A stretch of DNA of 64,000 nucleotides, taken from the NCBI GenBank assembly GCA_963729795.1, contig CAVSPC010000037.1, positions 1 to 64,000 on the forward strand, given 5' to 3'. The notes under the pieces were generated by a model, which ran no database searches, was not told where the DNA came from, and saw nothing but the letters and a program-made list of their open reading frames with translations. Each line of letters starts with the position of its first letter. Positions within the stretch are counted from its first letter, which is position 1. Positions 1 through 8,397 of the stretch are shown here, in pieces. Source of the stretch: CAWBBA01 sp963729795 (GTDB lineage Bacteria; Desulfobacterota; Desulfomonilia; Desulfomonilales; Desulfomonilaceae). Both the position numbers and the translations under genes were made by a program.

Positions 1-267
1 GTTGCGATAAGTCAACGCTCTACGTACGATTTCTGATATGAGGCGACAGAATGAGCCCCTTTGGTTTTCAAACGTCGACTCCAACAGTCTCACTATCGCG
101 GGCAATTTGCTCCCGCCGCCCCATAGGTGGGGCAAACCAACGCCGTGCGCGGCCCCAGCGAATGAGATATTCCCATCGGCAAATGGATGCGGATTGCCCG
201 GTAGATAGTCGTACAGCGACTTGGCGATCTCAGCTAAAGCTTGTGATTCCGTTAGCGATGCCGACAT
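1..267 (-). CDS. unrecognised protein, N-terminal part (cut by left edge)
   Basis: On the minus strand an open frame starts with ATG at 267 and runs off the window without a stop, giving at least 89 residues. The protein begins MSASLTESQALAEIAKSLYD and continues with a Gly/Pro-rich stretch (HPFADGNISFAGAAHGVGL) and a helical Arg-rich part ending LISEIVRRALTYRN. The composition looks like a genuine soluble protein: no low complexity, and amphipathic helices at both ends. It lies 142 nt downstream of another minus-strand gene, so the two may be co-transcribed. I do not recognise the family; the rest of the gene is outside the window. No strong ribosome-binding site precedes the ATG. Confidence 0.6.
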   Translation of the reverse strand, partial: MSASLTESQALAEIAKSLYDYLPGNPHPFADGNISFAGAAHGVGLPHLWGGGSKLPAIVRLLESTFENQRGSFCRLISEIVRRALTYRN

Positions 268-409
268 GCTGACTGCCCTGTTGACAACTTGCTCGCCAGT
301 GAGACGTGCCCCTAACTATTGATCAGGTGATTCCCGTATAACATGCTCTTCGCCGTGCATGTCAACTATTTCCTGAATTTTCCGAGAGTCGAGCAGTGGA
401 CATGTGCTT

Positions 410-1240
410 TCATGGGACACTCATCCCAAACAGCTTGCCTCGCTCGTTGTGCAAATAATTCTGTGCAATATGCCTTAGAGGTTTTTGAGCCGTGTGGAAA
501 CTGCCGTGGAAGAGCCAGAAAAGCTCCGAAATTTCAAGGTCCTTGGCAAGCGGGTGATTTGCTGCCAATTTGTAGAATTTCTTGCCTTTTTCTTCGTATT
601 CTTCAGTGCTCCTTCTCATTTGGCGGACTAATGAGGGCCTGAGTTCTCCAGAGTGAGGATACCGATACGTATATTGAATGTAATCAGCAAATATCCCGAG
701 CATGAAAAGGCAAATATCGGCAATTCTCTTGAAGAACGAGAGCCTGTACTGCTCGTCCACATGTTGGCTGAACCTCGTTAGACTGTCCACATCCAGGTCA
801 TTGAACCGTATCTTTCGCCATATTCCCTTCTCGGACCGGAAGGAAACCGCATAACTCTCGATTCTCGTGAAAGACGACAGCATGTCAGCAAGATAGACCA
901 GAACCGCCGATCTGGATAGCAGGTCAACCACTTCGCCGGTATCGAAGACAGCGATCTTTTGGGTCCCGGACCTCTCGACCGTGTGTCCTAACGTTCGGAG
1001 TTCCCTATGCGCTCGTCTGAGCAGAATCTCAAAATAGAGTTTGGGAGAAATTTTCAAGAAAATCTCATGGTCGCTCATCACCTTTTGGAAGGTCTTTTCG
1101 TCGCCAATGAAGGCGTTCCTGAAATCTTCGTCTTCTTCTAATATTTGTCTGAGCCTTTGCGTATCCCTGATTTCCGGTGCGACACTTGCCACTAAGAAAT
1201 CCAAATCAGCATCGGAAAATTTGAAACTCTCATGGTACAT
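410..1240 (-). CDS. hypothetical protein, 276 aa
   Basis: An uninterrupted minus-strand frame. A TTG at 1264 is possible, but ATG at 1240 (MYHESFKFSD) has a GGA-containing purine tract upstream and is preferred. The protein is mostly helical and charged, with a moderately hydrophobic stretch around residues 175-195 (DICLFMLGIFADYIQYTY) that may be a single membrane-associated helix. The C-terminal half (LFWLFHGSFHTAQKPLRH) is aromatic and His-rich. No catalytic motif or named domain was recognised. It is followed on the same strand by the edge-truncated gene and is divergent from cobO. Function unknown; the open frame and ordinary composition support it being a real gene. Confidence 0.65.
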   Translation of the reverse strand: MYHESFKFSDADLDFLVASVAPEIRDTQRLRQILEEDEDFRNAFIGDEKTFQKVMSDHEIFLKISPKLYFEILLRRAHRELRTLGHTVERSGTQKIAVFDTGEVVDLLSRSAVLVYLADMLSSFTRIESYAVSFRSEKGIWRKIRFNDLDVDSLTRFSQHVDEQYRLSFFKRIADICLFMLGIFADYIQYTYRYPHSGELRPSLVRQMRRSTEEYEEKGKKFYKLAANHPLAKDLEISELFWLFHGSFHTAQKPLRHIAQNYLHNERGKLFGMSVP

Positions 1241-1413
1241 GGCTGCGACCGCTTCCTTTCTCAAAATGCTCTTGGAGTTTTCATACGCTTAGTGTCTTTT
1301 GGCCGCTCTGTGTTCCCCACACGATTGCTTTGCATATCGGGCCAAAATGTGTTTGCATGCCGACAAGCCACCTATTACTTTAAGAATAAGGTGGGCAACG
1401 GAGGGATACGTTC

Positions 1414-1980
1414 ATGGACGAGCTGGCATTACAAATGTTAGAGCCGAAAGAGAAAGTCGGGCTGATCGTGGTGATCACCGGATACGGCAAAGGGAAGACC
1501 ACGTCCGCGCTGGGAATGGTCCTGCGCGCAGTGGGGCACGGATTGCGTGTTTGTGTGGTCCAGTTCATGAAAGGGGACATGTACGCTGGGGAAATCGAAG
1601 CATTGAAGGCACTTGCACCTCAGGTGGAACATCATCTTACGGGCAAAGGATTCTGCGGAATCCAGGGAAACCCGTACCCGTACAAGGAACATCGAGCAAA
1701 TGCCCAGGATGCGATCAAACTTGCCAAAGAAAAGATGCTTTCGGGAGAATTCGACATTTTGGTGTGCGACGAAATCAATAACGCCCTAAAACTCAAGCTT
1801 GTGGACCTTCCACAGGTCCTGGACCTGATCGACAGCAAGCCGCCGATGATGCATCTGGTTCTGACCGGGCGAGACGCACATCCAGAGGTGATAAAGAGAG
1901 CCCACACAGTCTCGGAAGTCAATGAAATCAAGCACGCGTATCGCGAGGGGATTGAACCGCAAAAAGGCATTGATTATTGA
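1414..1980 (+). CDS. cobO: cob(I)yrinic acid a,c-diamide adenosyltransferase (CobO/BtuR type)
   Basis: Transfers the 5'-deoxyadenosyl group of ATP to the reduced cobalt of corrinoids during coenzyme B12 synthesis or salvage. The 188-residue protein has the family's P-loop near the N-terminus (GYGKGKTTSALG, about residues 23-34), followed by VVQFMKG, then a Walker-B-like strand ending in DEIN (about residue 116) and the C-terminal LTGRDAHPEV motif. Length matches the short CobO/BtuR class. The ATG is preceded by GGAGGG at about 7 nt. No other cobalamin genes are in the window, and I see no cobalamin riboswitch in the short upstream region. Corrinoid-dependent enzymes are common in anaerobic Desulfobacterota, which fits. 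Confidence 0.93.
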   Translation: MDELALQMLEPKEKVGLIVVITGYGKGKTTSALGMVLRAVGHGLRVCVVQFMKGDMYAGEIEALKALAPQVEHHLTGKGFCGIQGNPYPYKEHRANAQDAIKLAKEKMLSGEFDILVCDEINNALKLKLVDLPQVLDLIDSKPPMMHLVLTGRDAHPEVIKRAHTVSEVNEIKHAYREGIEPQKGIDY

Positions 1981-2060
1981 TGAACCGGTCCGCCCAGGCA
2001 TTGACTTGCCGAGGTTCTTCTACTATAGGTGCATAAGAACGCTGACACGGAGTTGAAGGC

Positions 2061-2417
2061 ATGAGGGAAAACAAGGATCGCGACACAGAAAAGAAAGGGC
2101 GATCCAGGGTCTATTCCGCGGTTCTATCCCTGATCTTTCCCGGTCTAGGCCAAATGGTCCGCGGCAGGATCTTCGCCGGACTTCTGTTCTTCGCCAACGT
2201 GGTGCTCTACCTTGTGCCTCTCTTCGTAACTCATAACGTAGAGTACGATGTTCAAACCCCATCTTTGCTCATTGCAGTGGCAATATGGGCCTGTTCGGCG
2301 CTCGACGCTTTCCTATATCGCAGTTCCTTTCTGGTGATGGCGCTTCTGGTGTCTCTGCTGTGTTTCGGAAGTGGTTTTTTCGGCGCTTTCTTCATTCTGC
2401 CCCACCTCGATATCTAA
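2061..2417 (+). CDS. small multi-pass membrane protein (PGLGQ motif)
   Basis: 118 residues. A charged N-terminus (MRENKDRDTEKKGRSR) is followed by about four hydrophobic segments (residues roughly 20-35, 40-58, 68-84, 88-112). The first contains SLIFPGLGQMVRGRI, the PGxGQ-x3-G signature of small TM2/DUF5683-like membrane proteins of unknown role. GGAG lies about 8 nt before the ATG. It follows cobO by 80 nt on the same strand, so it may be read through from there, but no functional link is evident. The assignment to the TM2-like group rests on the short motif alone. Confidence 0.7.
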   Translation: MRENKDRDTEKKGRSRVYSAVLSLIFPGLGQMVRGRIFAGLLFFANVVLYLVPLFVTHNVEYDVQTPSLLIAVAIWACSALDAFLYRSSFLVMALLVSLLCFGSGFFGAFFILPHLDI

Positions 2418-2829
2418 AGCCACTTCAAACCCTTGGCAAATTTGGCCGTACCCTTGAGATTTTCTCGTGGTGGGCGTAGTAGTTTGTATGTAATGTGCGT
2501 TCGGTAAGCAAAACCGAGTAATCGACAAGTTGGTAATTCACTCGTAGGGGGACGGCATGGAAGCTGTCTCAAAATTATATGCATGAACGAAATCGTGCAC
2601 GATCAGCGGATCGCCGGCGTCTGAAGCGGACCGGCCTACTTTCCCGATTCCCTGATGGAGCTTAAATACTTCCGTCCCGACAGGACGTTGGACAGTAGCC
2701 CGGTGATTCATTGCCGGGAACGGAAACGATCGTGCCACGATATTCTGTCACCGAAATATTTTGAGACAGTCTCAGCCACGCCTTAAGTGCAATGCGTATA
2801 ACCCGCTTAACAGCGAATCGATATTAGAC
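2418..2829. other. intergenic region, mostly a repeat element
   Basis: 412 nt without a credible gene. The centre is the 206-nt element at 2564-2769 annotated separately. Short frames here (for example minus 2538-2738) lie inside that element. The in-frame extension of the downstream ABC ATPase into 2761 would overlap the element's end and is rejected. Confidence 0.7.
2564..2769. repeat. MITE-like element copy 1, 12-bp perfect terminal inverted repeats
   Basis: The segment begins CTGTCTCAAAAT (2564-2575) and ends ATTTTGAGACAG (2758-2769), exact reverse complements. Inside are GATGGAGCTTAAAT, CGTCCCGACAGGACG, AGTAGCCCGGT and TTGCCGGGAA. The same ordered blocks recur at 49572-49783, inside similar termini. 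No coding capacity is apparent. This is a small non-autonomous mobile element or structured intergenic repeat; no matching transposase is in the window. Confidence 0.8.
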
Positions 2830-3801
2830 ATGACGAATCAGCTTCTTAAGATCGGAAGTCTCAGAACCGTCTTCAATACCGAGGATGGTACAGCAGCAGC
2901 GGTCGACGGCGTGGACCTGAACGTGGGGTACGGCGAGACACTTGGACTCGTCGGGGAATCAGGTTGCGGTAAGAGCGTCACCGCTCTCTCGATCATGCGT
3001 CTCATCGCATCCCCGCCGGGAAAAATAGTCTCCGGGGAGATCCTGTTCGAGGGGACCGACTTACTGAAATTGAGCGAACCGGAAATGCGCAAGATCCGGG
3101 GAAACGATATATCTATGATCTTCCAGGAGCCCATGACCTCCCTGAACCCCGTGTTTAAGGTCCAGGATCAAATTGCCGAAGTCTTTCGCGTTCACCGCAG
3201 CATGTCCAAGAGAGAAGCGGCGGACGCAGCCGTGGTCATGCTCAAAAAAGTGGGAATCCCCTCCCCTGAAAAGAGAGCGAAGGATTATCCCCACCAATTG
3301 AGCGGCGGCATGCGGCAACGCGTGATGATAGCCATGGCTTTGGCGTGTGATCCGAAGCTGATATTGGCGGATGAACCGACGACCGCCCTGGATGTGACCA
3401 TACAAGCCCAAATCCTGGAATTAATGAACGAAATCAAGACCGAAAAGGGCACGGGAATTATTCTGATCACTCATGACCTGGGAGTAGTCGCAGAGATGGC
3501 CGACCGGGTTGCGGTAATGTACACCGGTAAGATTGTCGAAGAAGCTCCGGTGGATAGCCTCTTTTCTTCCCCGCAGCACCCGTACACGATTGGACTGCTC
3601 GAGTCGATTCCCCGCATAGGGGACGAGACAAAAGGTAAATCTCGTTTGCATGTTATCAAGGGAATGGTGCCGGACATGCGAAAACTTCCTCCGGGCTGCA
3701 CTTATCAAGATAGATGCCCGGAAGTTCAGGAAATATGCAAAGAACCGCCGGCTCTTGAGAAGAAATCTTCAGGTCACCTTGTGAGATGCTGGATGCGATG
3801 A
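2830..3801 (+). CDS. dppD: dipeptide/oligopeptide ABC transporter ATP-binding protein (DppD/OppD)
   Basis: Energises import of peptides, nickel or related solutes from the periplasm. The 323-residue protein starts at ATG 2830 (MTNQLLKIG). A longer frame from 2761 reads through the repeat element and is unlikely. Walker A is GESGCGKSV (about residue 40), the Q-loop is FQEPMTSLNP, the signature is LSGGMRQRV, Walker B is LILADEPTTALD, and the H-switch is LITHDLGVV. The C-terminus has the oligopeptide/dipeptide transporter extension with the Cys pattern GCTYQDRCP-x5-C. No permease or binding-protein genes are adjacent, so it is an orphan ATPase here. Confidence 0.93.
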   Translation: MTNQLLKIGSLRTVFNTEDGTAAAVDGVDLNVGYGETLGLVGESGCGKSVTALSIMRLIASPPGKIVSGEILFEGTDLLKLSEPEMRKIRGNDISMIFQEPMTSLNPVFKVQDQIAEVFRVHRSMSKREAADAAVVMLKKVGIPSPEKRAKDYPHQLSGGMRQRVMIAMALACDPKLILADEPTTALDVTIQAQILELMNEIKTEKGTGIILITHDLGVVAEMADRVAVMYTGKIVEEAPVDSLFSSPQHPYTIGLLESIPRIGDETKGKSRLHVIKGMVPDMRKLPPGCTYQDRCPEVQEICKEPPALEKKSSGHLVRCWMR

Positions 3802-3851
3802 CTATGGTAGGTTTATAAGTTGTTTAAGTTTTCCGACAGGAGGAACGTTTT

Positions 3852-4427
3852 ATGACCGATAGCGGGGCACCCCGAGCCTACAAAATTACCGACCGAAGCT
3901 GCTATGTCAAAATAAGATACACGGTTCGAGTAGAGAACGGCCCGGTACTCAAGGGAGACGGGGAGCGCGAGGTTATGGACTTTGTGACGGGTTACGGACA
4001 CGTTATCCCGGGCCTTGAACGGCGTCTTGTCGGGCGCTGTGCCGGCGAGAAACTCTCATTCACCGTTCCACCTGAAGAGGCGTTTGGGCAGCGGCACGAG
4101 GAATTGGTCATCGAGAAGAACAGGGCGGATTTTCACTTCCCACCGGGCTACGTGCCTTATCCGGGAATGGAACTCCCGCTGATAGTAAACGCTTCCGACG
4201 CACCGGACACTGCGATGATTCGAGAAGTGCGGGAAGATTCCATTATAATTGACCTGAACCATGCCCTTGCGGGTCTGGCCCTCCGGTACGACCTTGAAAT
4301 AATTGAGGCCCGGCCGGCAAGGCCCACCGATGTCTGCTCCGAGTGGGAAGAATCTGCCTCCGGCGGAAAATGCTGCTCTGACGGCGACTGCGCAGTACTG
4401 GGTGTGGGAGACGTGAATAACAATTGA
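3852..4427 (+). CDS. FKBP-type peptidyl-prolyl cis-trans isomerase (SlyD-like)
   Basis: Catalyses prolyl isomerisation and probably acts as a folding helper. 191 residues, strong AGGAGG upstream of ATG 3852. The FKBP core comes first: VKIRYTVRVENGPVLKGDGE, then VIPGLERRLVGRCAGEKLSFTV-PPEEAFG. An insert-in-flap region (about residues 75-125) is followed by the returning strand SIIIDLNHALAGLALRYDLEI, typical of SlyD (DxNHPLAG; here NHALAG). The C-terminal tail carries four Cys (VCSEW, KCCSDGDC), like the metal-binding tails of SlyD proteins, which serve nickel insertion into hydrogenase. No signal peptide, so cytoplasmic. A 6-bp hairpin (GGCACC/GGTGCC) follows the gene. Confidence 0.88.
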   Translation: MTDSGAPRAYKITDRSCYVKIRYTVRVENGPVLKGDGEREVMDFVTGYGHVIPGLERRLVGRCAGEKLSFTVPPEEAFGQRHEELVIEKNRADFHFPPGYVPYPGMELPLIVNASDAPDTAMIREVREDSIIIDLNHALAGLALRYDLEIIEARPARPTDVCSEWEESASGGKCCSDGDCAVLGVGDVNNN

Positions 4428-4481
4428 TATGAGAAACAAAGGCACCGAAGAGGGTGCCGGGGAAAGGGGGGAACACAAGCC

Positions 4482-5390
4482 ATGAAAATCTTTATTACCG
4501 GCGCAAATGGTCTTGTGGGAACTAGTCTCGGTCGGTTCTTACTTAGCGAAGGCCATGAGGTTACCGGTCTAGTCCGGAGCGAGGCAAAGGGAAGGCTTCT
4601 GCCGGCAGGGGAAACGTATGTACTGGGCGAGGGAACTAGAGCGGGCGCATGGCAGGATGCGGTGGCGGGCCGTGACGTGCTGATTAATCTGGCCGGGGTC
4701 CCGATCTTCAAAAGATGGACCGCAGCTTACAAACAGCTTTTGAGGGACACGCGAATCATCACTACCAGAAACCTGGTTGATGCGATTCCGACGGAAACCG
4801 GAAGTTCGGTCACCTTGCTGAGCACTTCGGCAGTGGGCTATTACGGATTTACCGGAGATGAGGAACTGGATGAAGCCGCTCCGCCCGGCAACGATTTTCT
4901 CGCACTCCTGGCCCGTGACTGGGAAGCTGAGGCAGTGAGGGCTCGCGAAAAAGGCGTTCGCGTGGTCTTGTCCCGTTTCGGTATAGTGCTTGGAAAAGAT
5001 GGGGGCGCTCTGCCGCAGATGATTCTTCCCTTCCGCCTGTTCGTTGGGGGGCCTCTGGGAAGTGGTAGGCAGTGGTTCTCGTGGATTCACATACAGGATC
5101 TATGCCGCGCGGCGGGTTTCGTTATAGCCAACAGTGAGATAAAAGGGCCAATAAACTTCACGGCACCAGTACCAGCAAGAAACAAAGATCTTGCCAAGGC
5201 TGTCGGCAAAGTTCTTCGGCGGCCTTCCATAATGCCGGCTCCGTCATTCATGATCAGGTTGCTTATGGGTGAATTCGGGGCGGTAGTTCTGAAGGGACAA
5301 AGAGTTGTCCCGCACGCGCTTCAGACACAGGGTTTTGAATTCAAATTTCCCGATATCGAAGCCGCTCTACGAAATTTATTGATACCCTGA
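4482..5390 (+). CDS. TIGR01777-family NAD(P)-binding epimerase-like protein
   Basis: 302 residues with a Rossmann GxxGxxG at the N-terminus (TGANGLVG, residues 7-14). The extended-SDR pattern follows: LINLAGVPI near residue 70, STSAVGYYG (catalytic Ser/Tyr region, about residues 110-120), and FSWIHIQDLCRA near 200. The C-terminal GPINFTAPVPARNKDLAKAVG and the DUF1731-type end (MPAPSFMIRLLMGE, then LQTQGFEFKFPDIEAALRN) place it in the TIGR01777 / YfcH group, whose physiological substrate is not established. ATG 4482 is preceded by GGGGGGAA. It follows the FKBP gene on the same strand; the neighbouring histidine kinase converges on it. Confidence 0.88.
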   Translation: MKIFITGANGLVGTSLGRFLLSEGHEVTGLVRSEAKGRLLPAGETYVLGEGTRAGAWQDAVAGRDVLINLAGVPIFKRWTAAYKQLLRDTRIITTRNLVDAIPTETGSSVTLLSTSAVGYYGFTGDEELDEAAPPGNDFLALLARDWEAEAVRAREKGVRVVLSRFGIVLGKDGGALPQMILPFRLFVGGPLGSGRQWFSWIHIQDLCRAAGFVIANSEIKGPINFTAPVPARNKDLAKAVGKVLRRPSIMPAPSFMIRLLMGEFGAVVLKGQRVVPHALQTQGFEFKFPDIEAALRNLLIP

Positions 5391-5410
5391 ACCGTCGGGA
5401 GTGAGAGGAT

Positions 5411-6982
5411 TTAGTCGGATGCTCCGAGAATCGATCGTGGGAAGCCGAAGGAGTTGCGGCCTTGTGGTTGGTGAAGCGGCAGCCAAATGGTGAAGAGGGT
5501 TCCGCCAGTGTCTGATTTTACTGAAATAGATCCTTTGTGATCTTCTACAATCTTTTTCGTCACCGTTAATCCCAAACCTGTGCCCTGGGCTTTGGTCGTA
5601 AAAAAGGGATTGAACACTTTCTGCAATGCTTCAGGCGGGATAGCCTGTCCGTTATTTCGGATTTTTAGTTCAAAATATTCTGCCGATTCCAGTTCCCCCG
5701 TTCTGACCGCTTTTTCGCTCGGAATGGAAACCCCAGTCTCCAAGTCGATTGTGCCCCCCACAGGAGAAGCCTCGATGGCATTCGACACTAGATTGAGCAC
5801 CAACTGTTGAAAGCGGCCGGGGTCAAGAGGGATTTCTCCTATTTCAAGGCCCAGATTCACGTTCAGGCTAATTTTTTTCTCGCCAATCCGTGCTTCGGTC
5901 ACGCCCAAAATGTACTCAATCAGTTCGTTTGGGTCTATGCGCTGAAGCCGAATGCTTTCGTGTTTGGTGAAATCGATAAGCCGGTCCAGTATCTTCTCCA
6001 GACGTTGGATCTCGTGAACTATTATCCTCGTATATTGCTTTTGCCGTTCCACGTCAGGCGGTTCCGGGGAATCAAACTGACGCGCCATTCTTCTGGCAAA
6101 TCCTCCCACTATGGCCAAAGGTTGTCGCAGTTCGTGGGCCACTTCAGCGGTATGTTCTTCAATAGCTTTGCACTTGCCGGACTGAACTATATGCTCGTAA
6201 AGCTCATCTATTATTCTTATCTTTTCTACCAGCGCCTCTTTGGATGCCTTAAGCTCTTCTTCCAGTTTGCGCCGGACCGTCCTGTCTCGCATGACGCCTT
6301 CGAATCCCACTGGACGCTGGCCACCGTTGAACGAAGCCTTGCATCGAATCCTGGCAACCTTTTTGCGGCCTTGGGAATCCAGGATCGCAATTTCCTCGTC
6401 CCATATTGCTCCAGGCTCCAGGGTGAGGATGGTCTCCACAACCTCCCTGTCTTCAGGAACCACGTACTGCTTCAGAGGAGTTTCAAGAACCTGGTCAACC
6501 GGATATCCGAGGAATTTTTCTACCTGAGTATTCACAAAAGTGAAGATTCCTCTGGGATCGAGGGAAAATATGACATCCGGAACTTGCTCTACCAGATTGC
6601 GATAAAGCTGGTCAGTGTCTTTCAGCCATTCTTCGGTTTGTTTGCGATGTGTTATATCGATGGTCAACTCATTTGCCCCGATTACTTCCCCGGCATCGTT
6701 CTTGATAGGGGTAGCAGTATGTTCCAACCAAGCAACCCGGCCGTCCTTGTCTCGTCGCTCGTGATTTGAGACCGCGCGATCCGCGCCGTTGAAAACCTTT
6801 TGCACTGCACAATCGGCGCATACTTCGTCGCGTCCGGCAATAAACTTGTAGCAGATATGACCATGCGGGTCTCCGAACGTCTTTTTTAGTAGGTCGTTAG
6901 CGAAGACTACCTTGAAGCCTTTGTCGATTTCCCAGAACATCAGACCGGCGCTATCAAGCAGTTCGCCAAATCTTCGTCTCAT
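5411..6982 (-). CDS. two-PAS-domain sensor histidine kinase
   Basis: A soluble sensor kinase of 523 residues; no transmembrane segments seen. PAS 1 (about residues 5-115) contains a Cys-rich segment CYKFIAGRDEVCADC, which could bind a metal or sense redox state. PAS 2 spans about 125-240. The HisKA phospho-acceptor H-box is VAHELRQPL (His near residue 283). The ATPase part has the N-box LVLNLVSNAIEAS, FFTTKAQGTGLGLT and KKIVEDHKGSI. ATG 6982 is preferred because GGAGGAG lies just upstream; the longer frame begins at a TTG that overlaps this site. No response regulator is adjacent. A long antisense frame at 5807-6769 is a shadow of this gene. Confidence 0.92.
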   Translation of the reverse strand: MRRRFGELLDSAGLMFWEIDKGFKVVFANDLLKKTFGDPHGHICYKFIAGRDEVCADCAVQKVFNGADRAVSNHERRDKDGRVAWLEHTATPIKNDAGEVIGANELTIDITHRKQTEEWLKDTDQLYRNLVEQVPDVIFSLDPRGIFTFVNTQVEKFLGYPVDQVLETPLKQYVVPEDREVVETILTLEPGAIWDEEIAILDSQGRKKVARIRCKASFNGGQRPVGFEGVMRDRTVRRKLEEELKASKEALVEKIRIIDELYEHIVQSGKCKAIEEHTAEVAHELRQPLAIVGGFARRMARQFDSPEPPDVERQKQYTRIIVHEIQRLEKILDRLIDFTKHESIRLQRIDPNELIEYILGVTEARIGEKKISLNVNLGLEIGEIPLDPGRFQQLVLNLVSNAIEASPVGGTIDLETGVSIPSEKAVRTGELESAEYFELKIRNNGQAIPPEALQKVFNPFFTTKAQGTGLGLTVTKKIVEDHKGSISVKSDTGGTLFTIWLPLHQPQGRNSFGFPRSILGASD

Positions 6983-7106
6983 GGGCTCCTCCGGCAAATC
7001 CGCGCTCCGCCAGTGGCTCCTTTCGGACCGTTAATTCACTCGCTTCTCACTGAATTATTATCATGATTGGAGCTATTGTCCAGAAGAATCCTCGGAAGCC
7101 ATAGTG

Positions 7107-7943
7107 TTAATCACTCGAAGGAGGGTGCTCAACTTTCGCAGCGTACTTCGCTATGGTCTTCTCAAGCGATGGATCGTCTCGTATGGTATATAACAGGTTT
7201 TTCTCGTCAGCGGCATCTTTTTCGATTCGCGGGACGTACTTATCGGGATTGGCCTTGAGTGCGCTTTCCAGATATTTGAAAACCTTTTTCTCGTCATTCA
7301 GAGCCAAATAGCAATATGCCGCCAGATACGATCCCAGCCCTTTGTCCTCGCCACGTTCGTAACTTTCCAAATTTTTATGGATGTGTTCTGCTGCCGCCAG
7401 CACTTTTCTGGCCCGGTCGTAATCATTGAGGATTACAAAGGTCCTGGCAATGAGAACCAGATAGAGGGGATCTTTGGGAAACACCGAGGCCGCTTCCTTA
7501 TAGTAGCCAAGCGCCACCTGGGGCTTGTTTGCAGAGAAGTACAGGTTCCCGATGTTTGCGAGTACTTTTGCTTTCTCCTCGGGCGAGTCGGTAAATTCTA
7601 GGGCTCGCTCGAAGTTCTTCATTGCATTGGCGTGGTCGCCCAAGTTCTTGTAGCAGACAGCGATCGCATTGAAGCCGAAAAAATTTTCCGGCTCCTCAAG
7701 AACATTTTGCATAAATGCGTCGATGGCTTTTGAATAGTCCTTTTCTTTCGCCAGACGGATGCCCTTTTCCTTCCATGACTCTTCCTGGGGGGATGGGATT
7801 CCTGTGAACACCTTGTCCAATTCGAATGGAATACCGTGACGAACAACCTTCTTCGCGCAACCAACCGTCGTTAGTATGACACAAGTTCCGACAAGCAAGC
7901 ATAGGATAGCGGACCGAGCAGGGAGAGCCCTTGCCCCATGCAA
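7107..7943 (-). CDS. TPR-repeat lipoprotein
   Basis: The frame extends to 8120, but the natural start is probably the TTG at 7943, giving MHGARALPARSAILCLLVG then the lipobox LTTVGC; Cys 29 would be the lipidated residue. This start has a purine-rich AAGAGAAGAGA upstream. The mature protein (about 250 aa) contains at least four tetratricopeptide units, e.g. FFGFNAIAVCYKNLGDHANAMKNFERALEF and VLANIGNLYFSANKPQVALGYYKEA. It is probably anchored in the inner or outer membrane as a protein-interaction scaffold. The upstream part of the frame (7944-8120) looks non-coding, but the exact start is uncertain. Confidence 0.8.
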   Translation of the reverse strand: MHGARALPARSAILCLLVGTCVILTTVGCAKKVVRHGIPFELDKVFTGIPSPQEESWKEKGIRLAKEKDYSKAIDAFMQNVLEEPENFFGFNAIAVCYKNLGDHANAMKNFERALEFTDSPEEKAKVLANIGNLYFSANKPQVALGYYKEAASVFPKDPLYLVLIARTFVILNDYDRARKVLAAAEHIHKNLESYERGEDKGLGSYLAAYCYLALNDEKKVFKYLESALKANPDKYVPRIEKDAADEKNLLYTIRDDPSLEKTIAKYAAKVEHPPSSD

Positions 7944-8397
7944 GTCTCTTCTCTTCCCAAGCGTTTTACGTATGGCGACGGTACACTGTGCAGCATCTTG
8001 CAGCGGATCAACCGGATAGGGTGAAGCCCCGAAAACCCGGCCCCGGACTTTCAGACTTACCGATCCGCATTTGGGAGCGCATGATCCGCTTTTGGCCCGG
8101 AACCAAGACCACGTAAACATATAGCGTAACCTTCAGGGTCTGATCAGTTCGCTTCCAAGAAGGACAGGGAGTGCGGGCAGTTGGTGATCCCGGCTTATTC
8201 GCTGATTAAAGTTGTGGGGCTCTATCCCAATCATCGCTTCTGGGACTCTTCGTCTAGCACACGAGATAACAATACTCAATGAGTCTCTTCGTGGCAAGCA
8301 TCGGGATGTTGTGCAATGTTGACAAATTAGCTCATGGCTTCTACTATTTGCGACAATACATGCCATCTACGGCATATCGTTGAGGTTAAGAAGACTA
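7944..8397. other. divergent intergenic region
   Basis: 454 nt between the divergent TPR lipoprotein and DUF4388 genes. It holds a candidate sigma-70 promoter at 8319-8347, annotated separately. I recognise no RNA gene or riboswitch here. Confidence 0.5.
8319..8347 (+). promoter_or_regulatory. candidate sigma-70 promoter for the DUF4388/GTPase block
   Basis: A perfect -35 box TTGACA (8319-8324), a 17-nt spacer and a -10-like TACTAT (8342-8347) lie 50 nt upstream of ATG 8398. The spacing is ideal and the position fits the first gene of the block. Start-site data would be needed to confirm it. Confidence 0.55.

Noticed and set aside
1265..1413. Cobalamin riboswitch before cobO, or TPP riboswitch before thiL and tkt
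   Set aside because: The upstream gaps are short or lack the B12-box and TPP consensus (CTGAGA ... ACCTGA) segments.
2761..2829. Extended N-terminus of the DppD-like ATPase from 2761
   Set aside because: The extension is read from the end of the MITE-like element; the family starts at MTNQLLKIG (2830).
5807..6769. Long plus-strand frame of 320 codons opposite the histidine kinase
   Set aside because: It is exactly antisense to clear PAS and kinase motifs and has no recognisable motif or ribosome-binding site of its own.
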